From: Artemia franciscana
Lineage: Eukaryota; Arthropoda; Branchiopoda; Anostraca; Artemiidae
Direction of reading: 5' to 3'
Assembly (NCBI RefSeq): GCF_032884065.1
Contig: NC_088867.1
Span: 1,612,001-1,676,000 of the forward strand
Length of the DNA: 64,000 bases
Shown: in pieces, positions 20,361 to 32,900 of the stretch
Position numbering within the stretch: position 1 is the first letter of the stretch
Layout: the number at the start of each line of letters is the position of its first letter
Position numbers and translations under genes: made by a program
Notes under the pieces: generated by a model
The model's input: the letters and a program-made list of their open reading frames with translations, nothing else
Databases searched by the model: none
What the model was told of the DNA's origin: nothing

Positions 20361-21310
20361 AGAATACAAATGAAAAACATCACAAAAAGCTAAGGGCCTT
20401 GAGTTGAAACTTTCAGGGCAGGTTGAGCGGGATGCTGAACTATATCAAAAGACATTATATGCATCCATGTTATTAGGCCATAATAGGGTACCTACAATAT
20501 TTCTGGAATGACTAAGGGTATTAATTCGAAACTTCAATTGCATTTTGAAAAAAGTCGAAACCGACAGTCTGCTTCCAGCTTATCAAAAAAGTATATCTGT
20601 AACATCTAAAAAGCGACTACGGATGTTAAGTTGAAACTTTCAGGCTATAGTGACAGGGATGTCAAACTAAATCATAAGACACTACGGGCAGACAGGTTGT
20701 CAAAAGCGCACATCTGTAAATATCACAAGAACTTCTAATAATATTGTATTGAAACTTTTGATCATATTAAAGCTAACGAGCAGACTACTAAACAAAACCA
20801 AGAGACAGTTGGTGCCTCTGGGTGGTAAAAAATAGTATTTATGATGTCTCAGGAACGCCTAAGGATATTAAGTTGACGTTTCAAAGGAACGTAGAAGGGG
20901 GTATTTTACTATAAACCGAGAGAACGAAGTGCATCATGAAAAGACACTGTCGAAATTGCGTATTCGCAATAGCTCAGGAGCAGCTAAAGAAAATTTAAAT
21001 CAAAATTTAGTTGAGGTTGAGAGGGGATACTGAAGTAAATTATAAGGTATTATGGGGATTGAGGTTGCCAAAAAAGCATTTCTGCAATGTCTCCTGAACT
21101 TCCAACGGTATTGATTTGAAACCTCCATTTAAGTGTGAAGAGGGTGTAGAACTATGAAGAGGGTGTTGAACAAAACAAAACACTCCACATGCCTCCATGT
21201 GGTTGACAGGGTGCATCTGAAAAATATAGAAATGACCAAGGTATTATGCTGGATTTTCCTTGAAATACTGAAAAGTTTGTTAAATAAATAAAAAGTCGAT
21301 TTTTGCATTC
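20360..21310. repeat. Degenerate ~120-bp tandem repeat array (right part)
   Basis: The same unit as at 15060-17030 resumes beyond the hAT remnant. The 'gttgaaactttcaggg' landmark or variants fall near 20408, 20525, 20632, 20745, 20870, 20997 and 21115, giving a mean step of about 118 bp. Confidence 0.75.
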
Positions 21311-22080
21311 AGATTGTTACAAAAAGGTTTTGATCTTTTTTATTTTGATCTGATTAAAATTCAGACCGTGAAAACCAAACGGAAACGAATTTGTTTAAAT
21401 CGAATCTTGATATTTTTTTTGTTTTGTTTTTTCGAAAAGAAAAACAGAACTTCTGTAATAAAAGTGGTCAAATGGATTTATATCAACAAACCAGACAGTT
21501 AAAAAAAATACCGCAAAAAAATTCTTACAAATAAAGCCTTGATTTTTTCTCTATGTTTTAACATGATGGAGGTCAAAATGGAGGTCATTACTTCAATGGA
21601 GATCCACCAGGCCTGAGGAAGAAACGACACAAAACGAGGGAGTTCATTCAGGCGAGCACAAATCAAGAGCACGGGCGTTAAACAAATTGTTCGTGAGTCA
21701 CTAAAAATTAAACTTCAGCTAAATAATAAAATTGTTTTCAATAGGAGTTTGAGGGAGTACTTGCTCAACGATTTATACGCATATTTGATCAAAAATTATT
21801 CAACAAATTATAATATCGAAATTACTAATCCTCGCTGATATAATGATATAATGAGTGCTGCTGGATGGTCTTCGGAGACTCGTCCCTGATATCGTTACCT
21901 TCAGGATGCCGAAGATATAACTAATACTCTACATCTTGTGGCAATCCAGACAATTCTATAGTTTTATATAGATGACTATTCGAGTTGAATGTAAAATATT
22001 AAAATAGTTGATTTATGAACCCACCACCGAATTGATTGAATCTAAGAATATGCTAAACTTCAACGTATGAGGTTGGCCAC
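21310..22080. other. Stretch without recognised features
   Basis: Between the tandem array and the next repeat I see only short frames. A slightly GC-richer part at about 21560-21690 and another at 21840-21960 did not resolve into any family known to me. Confidence 0.4.
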
Positions 22081-22790
22081 TTTGGGGGGCGGGGGGTTTC
22101 ATCGAAAGAATTTTCTGTGAGGAGAAAAGCTTCTTGGGGTGAAAATTTCCAAGGGAAGTTTCACTTGGGGGTTATTTTTCCAGAATTTCTATACGAAATT
22201 ATTTTTTATCTGTCTTAATTTCTCAGAGCAGACTGGATTTTACGAGCGGAGATGACTTAAGGGAATTGTCAGAGTGAAATTTTCTGTGGGGTTGGAATAT
22301 GGGAGGTTTTTCCGTGGGCTGATTTTCCAGGGGAGAGACTCTCCATGGAGAAATTTTCAGCTGGGGAAAATATACACGGGATATGTTCCGTGGGAGAAAA
22401 TTCAATGAAGGGGGTGGGGTGTTTTTGGGAAAAAATTAACAAAGGAGGATTTCCGGTATGATTCGAAAAACGATCAGAAATTTAATAAGAAACGTTTTTT
22501 TTTTTTTTAATGACAATAGATTGAGGGGAATTTTCTAGGTAGAATTGTATGCAGGAAATTTTCCAGGTGGTATTTCAGCTAGGAGAGAACTGCTCAGGAG
22601 TACTTTCTGGGTGGATTTTCCGTTTGGGTTGAGTTCCAGGTATTGCTTGATAAACGATCAGAAATTAAACAAATAACAAGTTTTAAAACTGAAAGTAAGG
22701 AGAAATATTCAGACTTAAAAATAATAGAGATAATTTTGGATATGAGGGGCTTTTAAACTAGAGGGTAAGAAACGTCTCAAATGACCTAGA
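22080..22790. repeat. G-rich repeat with half foldback
   Basis: 22080-22640 is the same 'ggggaaattttc' phrase repeat as at 10395-10650. At 22640-22750 it joins 'atcagaaattaaac' and 'ctgaaagtaaggag', the entry into the foldback palindrome. The only open frame, on the minus strand, reflects the phrase repeat. Confidence 0.6.
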
Positions 22791-23421
22791 TATTAAACTT
22801 GAGGGTATAACAATCGGCTCTGTAGAAAGCTTTCACTACCTTAAATCTATTCTTACTTCGAATAGTAGTGCTGCGATCATTATTGCAGCGCTATTAGGAA
22901 AAGCAATGAATATATCATAAGTACGAAAAGGTCCCTCTAAAAAAGCCATGAAACCAGTGAAAAAAAAAGTCAGAAAAAAGGGAAAAAAGTCAGAATTTTA
23001 AGTAAAAATATCTTGAATTGCTCAGTTTCCAGCGATTAATATGACTATATGTTTAATATCAGGTTTATTTTTATTAGCTTTTTCAGTCATATTAATTATT
23101 ATAGTAATTTATTTTTTGTGAGTTGTCGACTTTTTGAAAAAAACAAATAGTTCAAAATACAAACAGTTTTCAATGAAACATAGATGACGCAAAAGGCCTT
23201 AGAACTTTTACCGTTAGAGGGCAAGGGAATGGGGCAGCAACTTAACTCCTGCAAGAATTAAAACACAAGTATAATACTTTTAATTCAAGTAGGAGTTTAG
23301 GTACTGCCCCTTCCCTCTCCTCTAACCTTAAAAGTTTTAAAGCCTATTGCTTCTTTTGCAATTTATCAAAGTTTATTTGTATTTTGACCAGTGCGCTTTA
23401 TTAACCAAAGAAAAAATGAAT
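22791..23421. other. Stretch with one local inverted repeat
   Basis: Around 23195-23350, 'cttttaccgttagagggcaaggg' and later 'ccctctcctctaaccttaaaag' are inversely related, and 'ggcagcaacttaactcctgcaag' pairs with 'taggagtttaggtactgcc'. This is an imperfect palindrome of about 150 bp. Related one-sided pieces lie near 25240-25300, 28690-28760 and 62120-62180. No gene seen. Confidence 0.5.
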
Positions 23422-26400
23422 CAAACAGTTCGTGGCAACGAACTGTAGTAAGGAGTGACCCGGCTCAATAGTAACCGAAACTTTAAAAAATGGAATACCA
23501 ATAGTTACATCATAAGAATCACATTTTAATGTCGATTTTAAATATATAAATTTCATCTAGATTAGTCTTGCCCATCAAAAGTAAGAGCCTGAGAAAATTT
23601 GCCTCATTTTAGAAAATAGGGAGAAACACGGCAAAAAGTCATACAATCTTAAGGAAAATCACACCATCAGATTCAGCGCATCAGATAACCTTATTGTAGA
23701 AAGTTCAAGCTCCTATCTACACAAATGTGGAATTTCACATTTTTTGCCAGAAGACAGATCACGGATGTGTTTTTATTTATTTTTTTCCCCATGGATGATC
23801 GAATCGACTGAGTGGTCTTAGAATGTCGCAAGAGGGCTCATTCTAACGGAAATTAAAAGTTCCAAATTCTGAGATAGCCATTTTATTCAAAATAAACGAA
23901 AAATCTAATAAATATGTCTTTGGGGACGACTTATTCCCTCGCAGTACCCATGGGAGGGGCTGCAAGTTACAAGCTTTGACTTGCCTTTACATATGGTAAT
24001 GGTTACTGGGAAGTGTACAGACTTTTCAGGGGGATTTTTCGGTTTAGGGGGGAGAGTTGATGGGGGGTATGTGGGAGGATATTTCCATGGAGGAACTTCT
24101 CATGGTGGAAAAAAATCTCAATGAAGGGGCGTAGGATTTTCTAGCATTATTTGAAAAAAAACAATGAAAAAAATAAATATGAATAGTTTTTTCTACTGAA
24201 AGTAAGGAGCAGCATTAAAGTTCAGAACGAACAAGAACTATTACGCATATGAGGGGTTTACCTTCTCGTAATACATTACTCTTTACGCTAAAGAATTTTT
24301 AGTAATTTCAACTATTTAATCTACGGCCTTTGGGATTAATAGATCATTCTTAGGAATTGGGACAAAATTTCAGCTTTACTGTCAAGAACAAGGCATCAAC
24401 GAGGGGTGAAGCCCTTCATATACGCAATAAAAACATACGAATATAGAAGTTTGTTACGTAAATTAATTAGTAAGTTATGTATATTTTTTACCAATGAAAA
24501 TGTTCGTAAAAGATTAAAAGTTCTAGTCACCTTTGTAAGTAATCAAGAAACTGGAGGGCAACTATGCCTCCTCCCTCGCTCTTTTTCTCTCAAAATCTTT
24601 CGATTATTTGCAATTAATTAATATGCAAATTTCGTTTTAATTATTTATGTGAGGAGAACCAAGATCAAAACGTGCATTAATTCAAAAACGTCCAGAAATT
24701 AAATGAAAAAACAAGTTTTTTTTAAATGAAAGTAAGGAGCAACATTAAAACTTAAAACTAACAAAAATTACTCCGTATATGAAAGGGGCTTTTCCACCCA
24801 GCGCCTCGCTCTTTACGCTAAAGTTTGACTCTTTCTCTTAACTCTAATTTTTAAAACAGTAAGAAACTCTTTCTCTTTTACTCTTTTTCTTAACTCTAAT
24901 TTTTAAAACAGTAAGAAACTTTAGCGTAAAGAGCGGGGCGTTGAGGAGGAAAAGCCCCTTTCATATACGGAGTAATTTCTGTTCGTTTTAAGTTTTAATA
25001 CTGCTCCTTATTTTCATTTAAAAAAAAAACTTTTTTTTTTATCTATTCACTATAATAATAGTCAAGATGACTGGGAAAAAACTAAACAAAATAAACCGCA
25101 TATTTAATATATAACGATGTTTATTCCTAAAATATCAACAATTGAAGTCTTTTTTCACTTTAATTTGGATTTTTTTTGTTATAATTATGAATATAGCAAA
25201 ATTAGGTACTGTAAAATTTGTTTTCAGTAAAGCGCAAATGATGCAATAGGCTTTAGAACTTGTTCGGTTAGAGGAGAGGGAAAAGGACAGTAGCCAAAGT
25301 CCTGATTAAAGCAGTCTTTGTTCGTTTTAAGCTTGAGTAGGATATTCAACTTAATTTTTACTCATTTTGACATTTATTTATTCATATATAGCTGCATCTT
25401 TTATCTTTATGTTTGATAGGATTATCTATTTTAATTTTGTTTGTTTGGGTTTCATTTATTCTTTAATTGTAATAAATAAAAAAAAACAAGTTTTTTTAAC
25501 TGAAAGTAAGGAGCGACATTAAAACTTAAAACGAACAGAAATTACTTCGTATATAAAAGAGGCTGCTTCCTCATCAACGCCCCGCTCTTTACGCTAAAGT
25601 TTGACTCTGTCTCTCAATTCTTCTTTTTAAAACAGTAAAAAACTTTAGCGTAAAGAGCGGGGTGTTGATGAGGAAGCAGCCTCTTTCATATACGAAGTAA
25701 TTTCTGTTCATTTTATATTTTAATGTCGCTCCTTACTTTCAGTTAAAAAAACTTGTTTTTTTTTATTTAATTTCTGAACGTTTTTGAATCAATGCATGTT
25801 TTGATTTTGGCTCTCCGCAGGGGAATAATTAAAACGAAATTTGCACTTTTTTTTTTTTTTGGCTAAATGGCTTTCTCATAATTTTGATCGAATGATTTTG
25901 AGAAAAAAAGAGCGGGGGAGGAAGCCTAGTTGCCCTCCGATTTTTTGGTTAATTAAAAAGGCAACTAGAACTTTTTATTTTTTACGAATATTTTTATTAG
26001 TAAAAGATTTACGTAACTTATAAATTAGGTTACGTAAAGAACTTTTGTATTCTCATATTCTTATTACATATATGAGGGGGTTCGCCCCCTTGTCAGATCC
26101 TCGCTCTTTACACTAGTGCTTAAATTTTGTCCCAATTCATTAAGAATGACCCCAGAATCACAAGAGTCGTAGAATAAATAGTTGAAATTACTAAAAATAC
26201 TTTAGCGTAAAGAGTGAGGTATTAGGAGGAGGTGAGCCCCTCAAATGGGTAATAATTTCTGGTTGTTTTAAGTTTTAATGCTGTTCCTTACTTCCAGCTG
26301 ATAGATCTTTTTCATATTTATTTTTTCATTGTTTTTTTTTTAAATAATGCTAGTAAATCCTGCGCTCCCTTCATGGAGATTTTCTTCCCCCATGACAAAT

Positions 26401-28417
26401 TATCGATGGAAAGTTCCCCCAGCATATCCCCCTCTTTTCAACCCCTCCCCCAACCAAAGAAATCCTCCTGAAAACGCCTGTACACTTCCCAATAACCATT
26501 ACTAAATATAAGCATTGGTCAAAGTTTGTAACTTGTTGCCCCTCCAATGGGGACTGTGGGGGAGTAAGTCGTCCCCAAAGACATAGTTATAAGGTTTTAC
26601 GACTACGTTGAATAAAATGCTCACCTCAGAATTTTGATCCGTTGACTTTGGTAAAATAACTAGCGTGGGAGGGGGCCTAGGTGCCCTCCAATTTTCTTAG
26701 TCACTTAAAAAGGGCACTAGAACTTTTCATTTCCGTTAGAATGAGCCCTCTTGCAACATTCTAGGACAACTGGGTCGATACAATCACCCCTGGGGAAAAA
26801 AAAACGAAAACAAAAAAACAAATAAACACGCATCCGTGATCTGCCTTCTGGCAAAAAAAAATACAAAACTCCAGATTTTTGTAGATAGGAGCTTGAAACG
26901 TCTACAGTATGGTTCTCTGATACGCTGAATCTGATGGTGTGATTTTCGTTAAGATTCTATGACTTCTAGGGGTTCTGGCGTTTCCCCCTATTTTCTAAAA
27001 TAACGCAAATTTTCTCAGGCTCGTAACTTTTGATGGGTAAGACTAAGCTTGATGAAACTTATATATTTAAAATCAGCATTAAAATGCGATTCTTTTGATG
27101 TAGGTATTGGTATCAAAATTCCATTTTTTAGAGTTTTGGTTACTATTGAGCCGGGTCGCTCCTTACTACAGTTCGTTACCACGAACTATTTGAAAATATA
27201 CGTAACTTAAGAATTAACTTACGTAACAAACTTTCATAACCTTATATTTTTATTATGTATACGAGGGGGTTTGTACCCTCGTTAATACCTCGCTCTTTAC
27301 ACTAAATCGTAAGTTGTGTCCCAATTCTTTTAGAATGACCCCTGAATCAAAAAGGCCGTAGAATAAATAGTTGAAATAACTAAAAATACTTTAGCATAAA
27401 GAGCAAGGTATTTATCTCCTCCTAAATACCTCGCTCTTTATGCTAAAGTATTTTTAGAACCCCTCATAAGCGTAATAATCTCTGTTCATTTTAAGTTTCA
27501 ATGCTACTTCTTCCTTTCATTTGAAAAAACGTTTTCATGTTTATTTTTCATTGTTTTCTTATAGTAATGCTAGAGAATCCTGCGCCCTTTTCATTGAATT
27601 TTTCTTCCCCCATGACAGATTCCTCCAAGGAAAGATCCTCCAACATAGCCCCCTCTCCTCAGCCCCAACCCCAAACAAAATAAAATCCCCCTGAAAACGT
27701 CTATACACTTCCCAATAACCATTACTATATGTAAATACTGGTCAAAGTTTGTAACTTGCAGCCCCTCCCCCAGAGATTGTGGGGGAGTAAATCATCCCCA
27801 AAGACATAGTTATTATGGTTTTCGACTATGCTGAACAAAATGGTTATCTCAAAATTTTGATCCGTTGACTTTGGGAAAAAAAATGAGCGTGGGAGGGGGC
27901 CTAGATGCCCCCCAATTTTTTTGGTCACTTAAAAAGGGCATTAGAACTTTTCATTTCCGTTAGAATGAGCCCACTTGCGACATTCTAAGACCACTTGGTC
28001 GATACGATGACCCCTGGGGAAAAGAAAGAAAAAAAAAACAAAAAAAACAAACAAATAAACACGCACCCGTGATTTGTCTTCTGGCAAAAAATACAAGATT
28101 CCACATTTTTGTAGATAGGAGCTTGAAACTTCTGCAGTAGGGTGCTCTGATACGCTGAATCTGATGGTGTCATTTTCGTTAAGATCCTACGACTTTTAGG
28201 GGGTGTTTCCCCCAATTTTCCTAAATAAGGCAAATTTTCTCAGGCTCTTAACTTTTGATGGGTAAGACTAAACTTGATGAAACTCATATATTTAAAATCA
28301 GCATTAAAATGCGATTCTTTTGATGTAGCTATTGATATCAAAATTCAATTTTTTAGAGTTTTGGTTACTATTGAGCCGAGTCGCTCCTTACTACAGTTCG
28401 TTACCACGAACTGTTTG
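23422..28417. repeat. Composite foldback-family region, 5 kb
   Basis: A left arm runs from the tip palindrome at 23426-23445 to about 24715. Next come an inner palindrome 24725-25018, an unrelated AT-rich spacer to about 25490, and a second inner palindrome 25500-25742. A right arm then runs to the tip at 27169-27188, followed by a further right-arm copy ending in a perfect tip at 28394-28413. The arms are inverted relative to each other over more than 1 kb. All short frames inside recur in several copies in both orientations and are not genes. Confidence 0.8.
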
Positions 28418-29600
28418 ATTTAACCGTAAAACTCCACCACGTCATTGCTGTTTCCTTGGAAACTGTCTGTATTTTATACAGTTTGCTTGGTTTTTCAAAA
28501 TATAGACGATTAATAAAAATATATCCCCATAATAATCAATATGATTGGAAAGAACTAACGAAAGTAAACTGAATATTTATTTTTCATTGATGCTAATTCC
28601 TGAAATTTCAGGGATTGCAGCTTCTCTTCGCTTTAATTGTTTTTTTCAAAATTATAGGTATAGAAAAGAGTTTATAGAGTAAAATTTTCTTCGCGCGAAG
28701 CGCATATGAAGCAATAGGTCTTAGAATTTTTATGGTTAGAGGAGACAAAGGGGGGCAGTAACTAAAGTCCTGCTTGAAGGAACTCTTTGTTCCTGCAAAG
28801 GTTGACTAGAATGTTTAATTTAGTTATTACTCGTTTCAAGATTTATTTATTTATCTTTATCACTATTTGCTATCCTCACTTTTGATATTATCATTTATTT
28901 TAATTTCTGTTCGTTTTGGGTTTTATTTATTCTTTAATTTTTAAATTCTGGTTGTTTTGAGTTTAAATTATTACAGGATTTTATTTCTGCTATTCTTAAG
29001 TTTAATATGGGTCTACACGTTTCTTCAAGGAACTCTGGGTGAATATAATAAGAACAACTACTGAAACTTCACACTCTACTATAATCAACCAATGCCATAT
29101 TCCTAAATGTCTTCACTCACAACCCCTTATAAAGCACGAAACCAAAAGCTAGTAGCTAGAGACATTGACACTCTGTTTCACCATTGGTTCAGGGCAGGGC
29201 TAACTACCCTTGTTCTCTTCTTGTTCCCCTATTGTTCTTGTCTTGTTACAAGAACTAACTTGTTCCTCTCTTGTTCCTTCCTCTCGTTTGTAAGTATAAG
29301 CAAAGTAAGTAAGAAAGCTGGATAAATAGGTTTGTACAGAACTGAAAAAAAATATAGAATTGTTGCCAAATTCAGAATCTAAGCATTCTATTCTTAATTT
29401 ATTTTTAGTAAGTTAACTTGAATGAACTCTAAGGGAGATTGAAGGACACTGGCAGGTAAAAAGATAACTAACTAAATACAAAATATTTTTTCAAAGTTTA
29501 ATTTTAGCCCTTGCCTTTCACCCCTCTTAAAGAAGTAACCAAGTTCAATAAAACCTGGGAACTTTTATACTAAGAATCTGGGTTATATTCTTATGAAATT
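28418..29600. other. AT-rich stretch upstream of gene B
   Basis: Contains the 'ggttagaggagacaaagggg' piece of a local repeat at about 28733 and a run of imperfect 'cttgttcctctc' phrases at 29205-29285. I see no gene in it. Confidence 0.45.
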
Positions 29601-29607
29601 ATTCAGT

Positions 29608-29850
29608 ACAAGACATAGACATAGACATAGACATTTTTTATTTTCATCCAAACCATATAAATTAAACAAAGAATTTACCATTAACGGACACTCTTAAGAC
29701 AAAAGAGTACAAGTTTTGCAATTTTGTATTCAGCAAGAAACAAGAAAGAAAGATACAAAAAATTAAGGTTTTGTGGTTAGTTGCAGAACTCTTGATTCTA
29801 AATGTCACAATTTTTACAACATACTTTATCTGGTTGCTAAATAATAAATA
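29608..29850 (-). repeat. Possible LINE 3' tail with (ACATAG)n
   Basis: Three and a half ACATAG units at 29610-29632 are followed by 'ttttttattttcatccaaaccatata'. Read on the minus strand this looks like a 3' UTR ending in AATAAAAAA and a short simple-repeat tail, typical of truncated non-LTR copies. A similar 'aaaccatataaa' block lies beside the simple repeat at 30270-30300. No coding part is present, so this is tentative. Confidence 0.4.
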
Positions 29851-29875
29851 ATCAAAAAAGGAAAATGAAAAAGAA

Positions 29876-29910
29876 TATATAAACTTGTAGGTGTATTTAA
29901 CTAAGTCAGT
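29876..29910 (+). promoter_or_regulatory. Core promoter of gene B (TATA + TCAGT initiator)
   Basis: TATATAAA at 29876-29883 precedes TCAGT at 29906-29910. With A29908 as +1, the TATA box begins at -32 and the 5' UTR is 21 nt. The match in layout to gene A is strong support. Confidence 0.78.
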
Positions 29911-29928
29911 AATAAAGTATTTAGCAAA

Positions 29929-29968
29929 ATGAAAGTACTCTATATTACTATTTTAGCAACAGCTATCG
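29929..29968 (+). CDS. Gene B exon 1 (signal peptide)
   Basis: ATG with AAA at -3 opens a short hydrophobic leader and ends at G|GTAAGT, leaving one base of codon 14 as in gene A exon 1. The leader is short (13 full codons), so cleavage must use exon 2 residues such as V-A-H. Confidence 0.82.
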
Positions 29969-32900
29969 GTAAGTTTAGTTTTCATTTTTCAAAAGAAGTG
30001 CTATCTCAATATGCCTTTCTTTCAGAACACTGAAAAACATCCGAGTCTAAATTTTAGCTTAGCATTTGAAAAGTCTTATAAACGCAGTATTCTAAAGGAT
30101 CGAACTTACATTAGCAGTTATAGGGGGCAAACCAGTATTGCAATATGGCTGTGACCATTTCCTCAAATATGATATTCTTTCAAAATGCCTTATCTGCCTC
30201 TATGCCAATAAAATGCCATAATTGCCATAAAAGCCATAATATATGCCGTAAAAGCAATAGCTTGATAGATCGATAGATACATGTATACATGTATACATGT
30301 TTATTTACAACAAGAATTAAACCATATAAACAAACAGCACAAATGCCTAATGGCATACTTAAGCACGTGGTATATCACAAAAAAAAACAGAAACAAAAGA
30401 AATAACCGTCATTATTTTGGCTTAAATTAATTTGCACTTCTTACGGAAATCAAACTTCAATATACAACGGATAATATTATGGGAGAATAGCAACCGATAT
30501 ATGCCATATATATGCCAATGCTCTATAAGCATCCAAGTGACTTCACATAAAAGGGTTGGTATACCTAAAACTATTTCATTAGTAGTTTTTCGCTCATTAT
30601 TTTTCTATAAAAATTATTTCTGGGTTAATTTAGTTAATTCGATTCCACTATTGCATTTGTTCAACCTGTATATAACACTCTCCGTAAGAATTCGTCTTAC
30701 AGATAGAGAAATAGAATTTTCTGTAAGGAAATTTTTACAGGTAGGGCTCTGTATTTTATAAATTATATATTCGACTATTTGATTCTCCACAATCTATAAA
30801 AAAGTTTTAGTTTAGCTGTTACAGATAGCCAGTCATTTGTTATTTCACAACTAAATGCCTACTCCTTAAGAATTTGAACAGGTATTCAATTCACCTGAAT
30901 GGACAAATTTAGTGAGAATTAAATAAAAGACAAGTTTTTCTACTGAAAGTACGGAGCTATATTTAAACTTAAGATGAACTTATATCTATTTGCTTCCTTA
31001 TATGTTAGGGGCTGTCCCCTCCTCAACGCCTCGCTCTTTAGGTTTTTTAGTTTTTATTGTTTTAATAAATAGAGCTGTCAGAAAGAGTCAAACTTTAGGG
31101 TAAAAAGCAAGGCGTTGAGAATGGCAGAGTCCCTTTCATATACAGAACAATTTCTGTTTTTGTGAGGCTTTAATATCGCTCTTTACTTTCAGCTGAAAAA
31201 ACTTGTTTTTGTATCTAATTTCTGATTTTTTTTAAAATAATGCTAAGAAATCTGAACCTAACTCCACGGAAATCCCCTCAACATGAAAATATCCTCCAGA
31301 CAACTCAGTCCCTGTGAAAATTTACCCCGGAGTAGTACTCTTAACCACCCCGAGCGTAAAATTGAGACGGAAAAGAGAAAGCAAAACATATAAAGAGAAT
31401 TTTGTATAAGAATTCTGGCTAATTCCCCTAAATGAGCCAGTATAATTTGTAATTTCCCCTGAATTGATAACTCCCTGGAAACTTCCCTTTCCATGGAAAC
31501 TCCCCGGTTGAAAAATCCCAAGCAGGAAATTTGTTTCCTCCACCACCCGTAAATGTATGCATGTATGCATGAATCCCAATAAAAAATACCACGCTTAAAC
31601 AATGGACAAATTTTATAGCTTAAAGACCTTTCTCTTGAGGCTGTGTAGGGGGGGGGGTCATGTTATACCCAAATGCTCGGTCATTGGGTCTTTCAATTAT
31701 AAAGAACAAAATATTATCTCAAAAAAAAATTTGATCGGACAATTTTGGGAGAAAAGTGGTGGGGAGGTGGACTTGTTGCCCTCCCATTTTTTGATCACTT
31801 AAAAAGGGCACTATAACTTTTAATTTTCTTTCGAATCAGCCTATCCTGATTTTCTAGGACCAATGGGTCAATACAATCAACCCTGGGGAAAACACACAAA
31901 AAAACAACAAATGACAAATAATAACACATCCGTGATATTTCTTCTGTTAACAAATACAAATTTCCACATTTTTGAATATAGGAGCCTAAAACCTATTCTG
32001 TAGGGTTCTTTGATGCGCTGAATCTAATGATGTGATTTTCATTAAGATCACTTGACTTTTAGAGGGTGTTTCCCTCGTTTGTCGAAAATCAGAAAAATTT
32101 TCTTAGGCCCGTAACTTTTGATAGGTAAGACTAAACTTATTGAATTTATATATTTGAAATCAAACAGTTCGTGGTAACGAACTGTAGTAAGGAGCGACCC
32201 GGCTCAATAGTAACCAAAACTCTAAAAAATTGAATTTTGATATCAATAGCTACATCAAAAGAATCGCATTTTAATGCTGATTTTAAATATATAAGTTTCA
32301 TCAAGTTTAGTCTTACCCATCAAAAGTTACGAGCCTGAGAAAATTTGCCTTATTTAAGAAAACAGGGAGAAACACCCCCTAAAAGTCGTAGGATCTTAAC
32401 GAAAATGACACCATCAGATTCAGCGTATCAGAGAACCCTACTATAGAAGTTTCAAGCTCCTATCTACAAAAATGTGGAATTTTGTATTTTTCGCCAGAAG
32501 ACAAATCACGGGTGCGTGTTTATTTGTTTGTTTTTTTTTTTTTTTTTTTTTTTCTTTTCCCCCAGGGGTCATCGTATCGACCAAGTGGTCCTAGAATGTC
32601 GCAAGAGGGCTCATTCTAACGGAAATGAAAAGTTCTAGTGCCCTTTTTAAGTGACCAAAAAAATTGGAGGGCATCTAGGCCCCCTCCCACGCTCGTTTTT
32701 TTTCCAAAGTCAACGGATCAAAATTTTGAGATAGCCATTTTGTTCAGCATAGTCGAAAACCATAATAACTATGTCTTTGGGGATGACTTACTCCCCCACA
32801 ATCCCTGGGGGAGGGGCTGCAAGTTACAAACTTTGACCAGTGTTTACATATAGTAATGGTTATTGGGAAGTGTACAGACGTTTTCAGGGAGATTTTATTT

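Noticed and set aside
30432-30761. 109-codon plus-strand frame in gene B intron 1
   Set aside because: AT-driven composition, no motif, no leader or splice support, and nothing similar elsewhere in the window.
32638-32853. 71-codon frame, also seen at 35589-35846 and 27725-27928
   Set aside because: Its recurrence follows the foldback arms in both orientations; similarity is that of the repeat DNA, with no codon-level conservation seen.
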